Source: an uncultured Clostridia bacterium
Lineage (GTDB): Bacteria; Bacillota; Clostridia; Lachnospirales; Lachnospiraceae
NCBI GenBank assembly: GCA_946403295.1
Contig: CAMIZL010000002.1
Location: forward strand, 80,091-144,090
DNA length: 64,000 nt
Direction of reading: 5' to 3'
Below the pieces are notes generated by a model. It saw only the letters and a program-made list of their open reading frames with translations, was not told the origin of the DNA and did not search any database. The position numbers and the translations under genes were made by a program. This document shows, one piece after another, positions 47,201 through 52,860 of this stretch; the stretch's first letter is position 1; each line of letters opens with the position of its first letter.

Positions 47201-47224
47201 ATAAGACAGAATATTCTCTGGCAT
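44195..47224 (-). CDS. lanM1: Class II lanthipeptide synthetase LanM1 (alpha peptide)
   Basis: A 1009-residue LanM. Dehydratase residues: D221 and H223 (GDSHCNG), K242 (FYKPRK), D321, H323 and N326 (RDLHFEN), D338 and E340 (MIDLESI). Cyclase zinc ligands: C881 (WCHGAPG), C927 and H928 (YCHGDIG), with GFAHGVAG upstream. It ends GISGIGYSVLRTIRREETDDFLWLE-like, the usual closing helix. It follows the alpha precursor gene after a 107-base gap with a hairpin. It is only distantly similar to LanM2, in line with a separate alpha/beta enzyme pair as in haloduracin (HalM1/HalM2). Ribosome site GCAGGAAAC before the ATG. Confidence 0.95.
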   Translation of the reverse strand: MPENILSYKQFWGKVFPEFKESGYFDDYLVRVFGKKITEIEDQANKEKTDLKKYRKKIEAFVGEDEKQQMRFFYFYEPIIAEYIDELNNKIESNRNLFGDKKSIVRGYIFRVSDKLCNIVMRTMVEEINEAKTKKLLKGNDSNERYEFYIHELLKKEEFRESIYKKYPELVRLLDSICCLSSEYIMSVIDDTVLVSEQLKKVFGKGGELGKVIDIRFSLGDSHCNGKSVVCVTFEKAKVFYKPRKCEVDLGFQELLNRLNKQQELKNNKIKLKTIKIVQAGHGAFVENIEYRECKSEQQIHGYFKKIGVLCCLMYFINARDLHFENIIACGPDPVMIDLESILSAETKKKDCEEDGAFHKALEYLLDSVQSLGILPNKIRFGNSEQSFNSGGIIYKENQVAPLKSMKLVDDGSDQIRLIREHGVIKGRENLPRYKGKVVDSTDYLDDLSWGFSLMYRFVLDNREVFIDWVKELFWNARVRIILRPTFFYGQLQSLSHHPCFMYSAIEREMVLARIGIYEPDAKLIRSEIGAMKKGDIPYYSVRFNETDLHDGYGTKLLAKMESSPWDHFRKKMNSVSAQEMEKQLELIRISFYSVTSNRFTTKIKFASGKKQEVPEEEYLATAKQIGDYLIDTAFTGVNNNGHIDAFWIHSTTAKLDSNDWSYGVSDLDFYNGNSGIALFLQNLWKVTGEQKYLDLSRAAIEPIVRVIEDGLHNYMQFVGGFFGIGSYIYILYKAFSIVKEERVRNALIKCMGVIDDSVDNTKESDLIGGTTGLLTVLLNIYEKIEDTELKKLAESKFQTVFSHIEKMLGMNDRTSRYSGFAHGVAGILPALYRLYLINGSKKVYGLFQKLLEHERIQFWDEKAEVWKTSDEKVGFSRAWCHGAPGILLALLLLKRAGYEDDRLNHEIQCCIENTKKECIGYNIVYCHGDIGNLDILNFAARVLNDHELEKKCKKTYDVLFGKYIQHGWNKDDMEYSKCKGIMLGISGIGYSVLRTIRREETDDFLWLE

Positions 47225-47285
47225 GTTTCCTGCTTCCCCAACCCGATATCTCTCAGGCAGATTTCTTATATTTGATTAATGTAGA

Positions 47286-47318
47286 ACTGCAAGCATTGAT
47301 GTCATCTCCGCTTGCAGT
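47286..47318 (-). terminator. Hairpin between alpha precursor and lanM1
   Basis: ACTGCAAGC and GCTTGCAGT form a perfect 9-bp stem with a 15-base loop, 13 bases after the alpha precursor stop, followed by TTCTACATTAATC. Likely a partial terminator, matching in position the hairpin after the beta genes. Confidence 0.6.
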
Positions 47319-47331
47319 ATCCGTACGTACA

Positions 47332-47538
47332 TTAGTTACATGTCTGCTGGCATTCAACTGTTATTGTGCAAAGATAACCATTATTACCCATGCAAGCACT
47401 TACGACACATCCAACAAGACCTTCGGTTATTGTGCAAACAACTGTCTCCCAAAAACCTGCACCGCTTACTTCGGATGCCAACTCAACGTTTTCTCCGATT
47501 TCCTCGAATAACATTGAGCACTCATCAAGTTTTCTCAT
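47332..47538 (-). CDS. lanA1: Two-component lantibiotic alpha precursor with lipid II-binding motif
   Basis: A 68-residue precursor. Leader of about 27 residues (MRKLDECSMLFEEIGENVEL, then ASEVSGA); cleavage is likely after GA (26-27) or AG (27-28). The core begins FWETVVCTITEGL and ends CMGNNGYLCTITVECQQTCN; cysteines at 35, 44, 49, 57, 63 and 67. The segment C57-TITVE-C63 is the CTxTxEC ring motif which mersacidin, haloduracin alpha and lacticin 3147 A1 use to bind lipid II, and GNNG before it is also shared with lacticin 3147 A1. C7 in the leader is unusual. GAAAGGGGAAAAGGAAC precedes the ATG. The partner of the beta peptides. Confidence 0.94.
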   Translation of the reverse strand: MRKLDECSMLFEEIGENVELASEVSGAGFWETVVCTITEGLVGCVVSACMGNNGYLCTITVECQQTCN

Positions 47539-47628
47539 GTTCCTTTTCCCCTTTCATAATTATTCATAACAATTCCCAACAAACAATTTGTTTAATCCAT
47601 GGAAAAATTGGGACATTATGCTTTGTTA

Positions 47629-47685
47629 TTACGATCCGTTTCCACTTCCGAACAATATCCACCACCAAATTGTGTATCCTATCAT
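47629..47685 (-). CDS. 18-residue peptide ORF, possible inducing peptide
   Basis: A 57-base ORF coding MIGYTIWWWILFGSGNGS. Its ribosome site (AAAGGAGGAGGCCT before ATG) is among the best in the window, which argues for real translation. The peptide is hydrophobic, has three tryptophans in a row and a flexible Gly/Ser/Asn end, without a double-glycine leader. It lies between the sensor kinase gene and the alpha precursor, where bacteriocin loci often encode an inducing peptide, and no other signal peptide gene or AgrB/AgrD is present. I infer a pheromone candidate. Alternatives: a translated leader peptide that controls the alpha gene, or chance. Confidence 0.5.
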   Translation of the reverse strand: MIGYTIWWWILFGSGNGS

Positions 47686-47704
47686 AGGCCTCCTCCTTTC
47701 AAAA

Positions 47705-47748
47705 AATGTCCGTGTTGTTATATAAATACAAATAACAACACGGACATT
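47705..47748 (-). terminator. Terminator of the two-component regulator genes
   Basis: A perfect 17-bp inverted repeat (47705-47721 and 47732-47748, loop of 10) followed on the minus strand by TTTTTT lies 52 bases after the kinase stop. Its distal edge touches the ribosome site of the 18-residue ORF, and its 5' arm overlaps a candidate -10 box. Confidence 0.8.
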
Positions 47749-47797
47749 ATTTTTCAACAGAAAGTCCTTAAGCGGTCGCTTAATATGGTAAGCGGTC
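47746..47797 (-). promoter_or_regulatory. Candidate LytTR-regulated promoter: paired 9-bp repeats plus -10
   Basis: On the minus strand GACCGCTTA occurs twice (47797-47789 and 47777-47769), period 20, and AATAAT (47751-47746) stands 17 bases further on, so the second repeat covers the -35 position. Paired direct repeats about two helical turns apart at a weak -35 are typical for LytTR regulators, the class of response regulator encoded here. The first repeat lies at the kinase stop codon. Confidence 0.6.
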
Positions 47798-47799
47798 AT

Positions 47800-49074
47800 T
47801 TACAGAGGCAAAGATACAGAAATTTGGTAAGAATTATCACCTTTTTTTGTTTCGACTTTCCCATTTAATTCACTTACTGTTAATTCTACATTTTGAAGCC
47901 CAAGGCCATGATCTTTAAGATCTGGTTGTATTCTCTTTTTGCTTTGCTCCCCGGATAAACTGTTTTCTATGGTAATAACACAATACTCCTTCCCTTGATC
48001 CAGTTTTATTTTCAACCATGCATCTTTCTCACATTGTGACACTTCCTCTATTGCGTTTTGCAATATGTTTCCATAGATTATGCACAACTTCAAATCATCA
48101 ATCCCGGATTCTATTTCGCCTGTTACGCTTACGCTGACGTCTTTACTTAAATACTCAATATAATGATTGGTCAAAATATCAATAACATCATTTCCCGTAT
48201 CTATCTTTTTTTTCTGGATTGTTTCCAATTCTATCATCAATTCATTGATATACTCGTATACTCTTCCTGTCTCATTTTTCTTTGCCAATCCATTCATATA
48301 CACAATATGATTCATCATATCATGTCTATATTTCTTTGTTTCCTCTTCTTTTTCCAATAAGGATTCATAATGCCTTTTTTGCAGGACACTCAGCTTTTTC
48401 TCCGTCTCCAGTAAACCATTTATCTTTTCGTTTGTTTTATGAATATAAATCATAAATATTCCCAAAAGGCCTACGCTTCCGTAAGACAATCCAATACAAA
48501 TACCCGCTATATCTCTAAACAGTGTGCTGTCAGAATTGTCTCTTGCCAGATCAAGTCCTTCGGTAGTAAACAACAGCACCATAGACATAAGAATCACCAG
48601 AACGATCAAGTGTCTGCTTATAAATGACTTGATCTTTCGGTTTTGTTCTGTCGAAAGTCTGTGAACTATATGATTAATGACCACCGCAAAGAATATTATC
48701 AAAAGGTTTACTATTGTTCCTATGTTGTTAATAGGATTGGTATGATCACCGCTTTCAGTAATAGTCCGCCCAATCCAGATTATCATCAAGCCCAGACATT
48801 CTGTGAGAAAAAAAACAACGATTATCCTTGACAGACTTTTAATACCGTTACAGATCTGAGCTATGTAAAAACATATGATTGATAACGGATACATACAAAG
48901 ACTGATTATCTCGTATTTTTCAGTCGGAACTACTAACAAAATTATGGTATAAACCAACCCGCCGATAGCCGGCACCCAGTACTTTCCGATTTTCTTTTTA
49001 AACAGTAATTCATATATCAGGTAATACTGGGCAATGACAGTTGCATACTGTACAATAAGGCCTGCCTTACTCAT
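47800..49074 (-). CDS. lanK: AgrC-like GHKL sensor histidine kinase
   Basis: A 424-residue membrane kinase. Six hydrophobic segments fill residues 1-210; then a coiled dimerisation helix, the phospho-accepting histidine in KYRHDMMNHIVYMNG, the N-box IYGNILQNAIEEV and the G-box DHGLGLQNVELTV. This is the HPK10 layout of kinases that sense peptide pheromones (AgrC, ComD, BlpH). It overlaps the response regulator gene by 8 bases. No AgrB or AgrD lies next to it, so the ligand could be the 18-residue peptide, a lantibiotic precursor product or an outside signal. Gene name given by role only. Confidence 0.9.
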   Translation of the reverse strand: MSKAGLIVQYATVIAQYYLIYELLFKKKIGKYWVPAIGGLVYTIILLVVPTEKYEIISLCMYPLSIICFYIAQICNGIKSLSRIIVVFFLTECLGLMIIWIGRTITESGDHTNPINNIGTIVNLLIIFFAVVINHIVHRLSTEQNRKIKSFISRHLIVLVILMSMVLLFTTEGLDLARDNSDSTLFRDIAGICIGLSYGSVGLLGIFMIYIHKTNEKINGLLETEKKLSVLQKRHYESLLEKEEETKKYRHDMMNHIVYMNGLAKKNETGRVYEYINELMIELETIQKKKIDTGNDVIDILTNHYIEYLSKDVSVSVTGEIESGIDDLKLCIIYGNILQNAIEEVSQCEKDAWLKIKLDQGKEYCVITIENSLSGEQSKKRIQPDLKDHGLGLQNVELTVSELNGKVETKKGDNSYQISVSLPL

Positions 49075-49786
49075 TTTTCATCACTCTCCTGTACCGTGTG
49101 TCATATGTTATATATCTGCTGTCAAATTCTTTTTTGTTTCTTCTTGAAACCTGCAATCTGTTCCCGTTTATTTCCACTGTATTGTTTGATTTTTTAGAAA
49201 ACATAAGATTAACGATATAACGACGTTCAACTCTGGCAAATATGCGTTTATCCAATACTTCTTCCAACTCATCCAGCGAATCGTTTCTTCTCAGTACAAG
49301 TTTTCCTACCGTAAACTCGGAATAACCGTTAAACGCACGTATCATAATTATATCCCTCTGCCTGATTCGATGCTTTTCTCTGTTTAAATACAGCTCCAAA
49401 CACTCTTCTCCGGGGAATTCCTCCATAGCCGATATTAATGCTTCTTCAACGCTTTCCTTATCAAACGGTTTTTCTATGTATCGATATGCACGAAATTTGA
49501 ATGTTTCCTTAAACCGGTCTCTCATTGCCGTCGCCATAATAATTCTACATCCGGGATTACGTTTTATTATTTCGTTTCCGGCTTCGATACCATCCATTCC
49601 GGGCATCTCAATATCTAAGAATACAACAGAGAAGTCCTCTATCTCTTTTAGCATCTTTTCTGCAGATAAAAAAGTCTTACATTCTGCCTCATACTTATGC
49701 CTGCCAATAATTTCCGTAACGATTGATTGCAATTCTTCCGTAACTACATCCAAATCATCACAAATAGCAATCTTGATTACCCCCAT
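49067..49786 (-). CDS. lanR: LytTR-family response regulator
   Basis: A 239-residue regulator. Receiver domain 1-120 with the acidic pocket ICDD, phospho-acceptor Asp in VVFLDIEMPGMDGIE, Thr/Ala in MATAM and Lys in EKPFDKES. LytTR DNA-binding domain about 135-235 (IRQRDIIMIRAFNGYSEF, LDKRIFARVERRYIVNL, VSRRNKKEFDSRYITYD). It should bind paired direct repeats; a fitting pair stands at 47,769-47,797. AAGGAGGAGG precedes the ATG, preceded by two short hairpins in the leader. It forms an operon with the overlapping kinase gene. Confidence 0.93.
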   Translation of the reverse strand: MGVIKIAICDDLDVVTEELQSIVTEIIGRHKYEAECKTFLSAEKMLKEIEDFSVVFLDIEMPGMDGIEAGNEIIKRNPGCRIIMATAMRDRFKETFKFRAYRYIEKPFDKESVEEALISAMEEFPGEECLELYLNREKHRIRQRDIIMIRAFNGYSEFTVGKLVLRRNDSLDELEEVLDKRIFARVERRYIVNLMFSKKSNNTVEINGNRLQVSRRNKKEFDSRYITYDTRYRRVMKNE

Positions 49787-49834
49787 GACAACATCCTCCT
49801 CCTTAGATGCGGGTCATATCCGCATCCCGGGCAT

Positions 49835-49924
49835 TCATCTGAATGCGAGGCAGTTTACCGCTGATTTCTGATCCTCAACAGTTTCCAAAAGATATGCGAC
49901 AGCCCATCCGGTCAAACCGTTCAT
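49835..49924 (-). other. Possible remnant of a lanthionine synthetase C-terminus
   Basis: A 29-codon stretch begins MNGLTGWAVAYLLETVED and ends CLAFR. Its first part resembles the closing helix of LanM cyclases (compare MNGVSGIAYEVLRIIDPE in LanM2). There is no ribosome site, and a stop lies four codons upstream. It may be a leftover of a deleted lanM or chance. Confidence 0.3.
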
Positions 49925-49976
49925 CCAAATGTTTTACCCTATACTTGAGCTTGTAAGATTAGTATTTATTATGTTT

Positions 49977-50005
49977 ATTATATATATATCAACTTTTTGA
50001 ATCAA
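49977..50005 (-). promoter_or_regulatory. Candidate promoter for the regulator-kinase operon
   Basis: TTGATT (50005-50000) and a perfect TATAAT (49982-49977) with 17 bases between, in a very AT-rich stretch, giving a leader of about 190 bases before the response regulator. Confidence 0.65.
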
Positions 50006-50050
50006 CTATCGAATCAACCTCTCTATATATATTTTTCCATATATAACGTT

Positions 50051-50200
50051 AAGCTTGCAACAGATGGCATTCGTTTATCTCAATCGAGTAGGCTGATTCC
50101 TACTCGATGCGACGGACATCTCGCGTACTAGTCCGCTCGATGACCGTTCACTCAGCCATCTGTTCGCAAACAAGCTTGCAACAGATGGCATTCGTTTATC
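50051..50200. repeat. 29-bp direct repeats framing a structured region
   Basis: A perfect 29-bp sequence (from AAGCTTGCAACAGATGGCAT on) occurs at 50051-50079 and 50172-50200. An inverted, slightly changed copy (GCCATCTGTTCGCAA) stands just before the second, and a perfect 10-bp hairpin (ATCGAGTAGG, loop 6) follows the first. The region is in the 533-base gap between feoB and the regulator operon, which holds no gene I can support. It could be a small mobile palindromic element or a structured RNA. Confidence 0.85.
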
Positions 50201-50211
50201 GCACAAACAAT

Positions 50212-50254
50212 AAGCCCGGTTGCGGCGTATTTTCATACAGCCGTATCCGGGCTT
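50212..50254 (-). terminator. Terminator after feoB
   Basis: AAGCCCGG and CCGGGCTT with an inner GCGGCGTAT/ATACAGCCG pairing make a long hairpin 65 bases after the feoB stop, followed on the minus strand by ATTGTTTG. Confidence 0.65.
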
Positions 50255-50319
50255 ACAAACTTTCACTGTTATCGGGGGATTCCGGCTCACGGCGTGCAAA
50301 GTCGTGAGTTATCTGAAAT

Positions 50320-52512
50320 CTACTTGATTCGAACTTCTTCTTTCAGTTCCGTAGCTTCTTTATAGGGTCTGAAAAGCAGCCAGAAGAAGCCGATCACAAG
50401 GAGTCCTGCGATCACGGTCCCCACGATGCTTCCCGAACCGGAGACAATGCTCATGAACTGGAATACGACAAACGCTGTCACATATGCGAAAAAGCATTCA
50501 TAACCGATCGCGAACCACGTCCACCTGCGGCTGTTCATCTCTCTCCTGATAGCGCCTATGGCCGCAAAGCAGGGTGCGCACAGCAGGTTGAAGAGCAGGA
50601 AGCTCATCGCGGATGCGGCCGAAAAAGCCTGCCCGACTGCCTCGGAAACGCTTCCGCCCGTCCCGTACAGGACGCCAAGGGTGCTGACTATATTCTCTTT
50701 GCCGACCAGACCGGTGATCGAAGCAACTGCCGCCTGCCATGTTCCCCAGCCGAGAGGCGCGAACATCCAGGCGATCCCGGCTCCGATGTAGGAGAGGATG
50801 CTGCCGCTTATCTGTTCGACCTCGAGGAATCCGAAGCTTCCCTCATCCCAGCCGAAGCGGGACAGGAACCAGATAACGATCGATGAAAGAAGGATGATCG
50901 TCCCGGCCTTCTTTATAAAGCTCCATCCGCGTTCCCACATACTGCGAAGGACGTTGGAAGGAGTAGGCATATGATACTCCGGAAGCTCCATTACAAAGGG
51001 CGCGGGCTTTCCGGCAAACATCTTTGTCTTCTTGAGGATAACTCCCGAACAGAGGATCGATGCGATACCGATCAGATAAGCGCCGGTTGCGATCCATGCG
51101 CTTCCGCCAAAAACGGCGCCCGCGATGAGCGCTATGAAAGGAACCTTCGCGCCGCACGGGATAAACGTTGTGGTCATGATCGTCATACGTCTGTCACGTT
51201 CATTCTCGATCGTTCTCGACGCCATGATACCGGGAACACCGCAGCCCGTTCCGACTATGATCGGGATGAAACTCTTGCCCGAAAGGCCGAAACGTCTGAA
51301 GAGTCTGTCGAGGACGAAGGCGACTCTCGACATATATCCGCAGGCCTCGATAAAGGCGAGCATCAGAAAGAGCACAAGCATCTGAGGAACAAATCCAAGG
51401 ACGGAACCCACACCTGAGATCATTCCGTCGAGGACCAGGCTCTTAAGCCATTCGGCACATCCGATGTACTCAAGGAAATCCGCGACGAGTACCGGGATCC
51501 CCGGAACCCATACTCCGCTTCCGGGGCCGTTTCCTATCCCGAAAAGGTTAAAGCCTTCACCGAAGAGCCCGTCGTTTGCCCAGTCCGTTGCGGGCTGTCC
51601 GACTCCGATCATGGCGATCCAGTAGATTGCGAACATGATCACCGCAAAGATCGGGAGTCCGAGCCACCTGCTCGTTACCACTCTGTCGATCTTGTCGGAC
51701 GTTGTCAGGCCGTCCGGATTTTTCTTCTTGTAGATATCTCTCAAGATCCGGGTAATATAATCGTATCTGTCGTTAGTGATAATACTTTCCGCGTCATCGT
51801 CAAGCTCTGCTTCCGCGGCTCTTATGTCTTCTTCGATGTGCGCAAGTGTCGCCTCGCTAAGCTTGAAGCGCTCAAGAACCTTTTCATCACGCTCAAAGAG
51901 CTTGATTGCATACCAGCGCTGCTGCTCTGCCGGAAAATCGTGGACAACGGCCTCCTCAATATGAGCGAGGGCGTGTTCAACGGGTCCCGAGAACGAGTGA
52001 CGCGGTATCTTCCTGCCGGTACGTGCCGCATCAACGGCAGCCCATGCCGCATCAACGGTATGTTCGCCTCTTAAGGCCGAGATCTCGATTATTCCGCATC
52101 CCAGGCGCTTTGCCAGGGCATCCGTGTCAAGTCTGTCACCCTTCTTGCGGACGACATCCATCATGTTTATGGCTATGACTACAGGGATTCCCAGCTCAAT
52201 GAGCTGCGTGGTGAGATAAAGATTTCTTTCAAGATTGGTGCCGTCCACGATGTTGAGGATCGCGTCGGGGCGCTCATCTATAAGATATTTTCTGGCAACT
52301 ACTTCTTCAAGTGTGTACGGAGAAAGCGAGTATATTCCCGGAAGATCGACGATCGTAACGTCGTCATGCTTGATAAGCTTTCCTTCCTTCTTCTCAACCG
52401 TAACTCCCGGCCAGTTCCCGACGAACTGGTTCGAACCGGTGAGATCATTAAAGAGAGTTGTTTTTCCGCTGTTGGGGTTGCCCGCCAGCGCCACTCTAAT
52501 CTCGTTATTCAT
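50320..52512 (-). CDS. feoB: Ferrous iron transporter FeoB
   Basis: A 730-residue Fe(II) transporter. The N-terminal G domain has G1 GNPNSGKTT, G3 DLPGIYSL and G4 NMMD; a helical GDI-like domain follows to about 270; then the membrane part with two Gate motifs (GTGCGVPGIMASRTIEN and PCGAKVPFIALIAGAVF) and a C-terminal gate-like segment (LLCAPCFAAIGAIRREMN). It starts 15 bases after feoA. A terminator lies downstream and a candidate metal-responsive operator upstream of feoA. Standard length; no fusion to FeoA or FeoC. Confidence 0.96.
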   Translation of the reverse strand: MNNEIRVALAGNPNSGKTTLFNDLTGSNQFVGNWPGVTVEKKEGKLIKHDDVTIVDLPGIYSLSPYTLEEVVARKYLIDERPDAILNIVDGTNLERNLYLTTQLIELGIPVVIAINMMDVVRKKGDRLDTDALAKRLGCGIIEISALRGEHTVDAAWAAVDAARTGRKIPRHSFSGPVEHALAHIEEAVVHDFPAEQQRWYAIKLFERDEKVLERFKLSEATLAHIEEDIRAAEAELDDDAESIITNDRYDYITRILRDIYKKKNPDGLTTSDKIDRVVTSRWLGLPIFAVIMFAIYWIAMIGVGQPATDWANDGLFGEGFNLFGIGNGPGSGVWVPGIPVLVADFLEYIGCAEWLKSLVLDGMISGVGSVLGFVPQMLVLFLMLAFIEACGYMSRVAFVLDRLFRRFGLSGKSFIPIIVGTGCGVPGIMASRTIENERDRRMTIMTTTFIPCGAKVPFIALIAGAVFGGSAWIATGAYLIGIASILCSGVILKKTKMFAGKPAPFVMELPEYHMPTPSNVLRSMWERGWSFIKKAGTIILLSSIVIWFLSRFGWDEGSFGFLEVEQISGSILSYIGAGIAWMFAPLGWGTWQAAVASITGLVGKENIVSTLGVLYGTGGSVSEAVGQAFSAASAMSFLLFNLLCAPCFAAIGAIRREMNSRRWTWFAIGYECFFAYVTAFVVFQFMSIVSGSGSIVGTVIAGLLVIGFFWLLFRPYKEATELKEEVRIK

Positions 52513-52527
52513 CTCGTTTTCTCCTGT

Positions 52528-52755
52528 TTAGAAAGACTCCACTTCAATATTTCCAGCGTCTTCTTTGCGAATTGAAAGTTCGTAGCCCCTGACACTTATC
52601 TGGATGGGATCTCCGAGCGGTGCGACCTTTCGTACCGTAACGGTAGTTCCCTTAGTGATACCCATGTCCATGATCCTTCTTTTTATAGCACCCTCACCAA
52701 GGATCTTCACAACCTTGGCGGATTTTCCGATTCCGATATCTCTAAGTGTACTCAC
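52528..52755 (-). CDS. feoA: Ferrous iron transport protein A
   Basis: A 75-residue SH3-like protein of the FeoA family (SAKVVKILGEGAIKRRIMDMGITKGTTVTVRKVAPLGDPIQISVRGYELSIRKEDA), a partner that binds FeoB from the cytoplasm. The start codon is GTG with AAGGAGTTTTTTT in front; no ATG is closer. It heads the feoAB operon and has a strong promoter 58 bases upstream. Confidence 0.95.
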   Translation of the reverse strand: MSTLRDIGIGKSAKVVKILGEGAIKRRIMDMGITKGTTVTVRKVAPLGDPIQISVRGYELSIRKEDAGNIEVESF

Positions 52756-52788
52756 AAAAAAACTCCTTAATGATCTTCCTGTATTTAG

Positions 52789-52802
52789 TTAGTCTTTGCT
52801 AA
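52789..52802 (-). promoter_or_regulatory. Inverted repeat in the feoAB leader, possible metal-regulator operator
   Basis: TTAG-N6-CTAA lies just past the expected transcription start, in an extended ATTAGCAAAGACTAACTAA context that resembles DtxR/IdeR-type iron boxes at the outer half-sites. Which regulator binds is inference. Confidence 0.4.
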
Positions 52803-52812
52803 TCAGTAATTG

Positions 52813-52841
52813 TTTATACACTGCATTCAAGGACATGTCAA
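52813..52841 (-). promoter_or_regulatory. Candidate promoter for feoAB
   Basis: A perfect TTGACA (52841-52836) and TATAAA (52818-52813) on the minus strand with a 17-base spacer, 58 bases before the feoA start. Confidence 0.8.
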
Positions 52842-52860
52842 GGAATATTTGTAGAAATCC

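Noticed and set aside
47629..47685. Classical Trp attenuator leader
   Set aside because: Three Trp codons fit, but the terminator stem lies before the ORF, not after it, and the downstream gene is not a trp gene.
47800..49786. Agr quorum-sensing system
   Set aside because: Kinase and regulator fit the type, but no AgrB protease or AgrD precursor is present in the surrounding DNA.
49960..50050. Origin of replication suggested by AT-rich stretch
   Set aside because: No DnaA boxes or dnaA/dnaN genes; the AT stretch is explained by a promoter.
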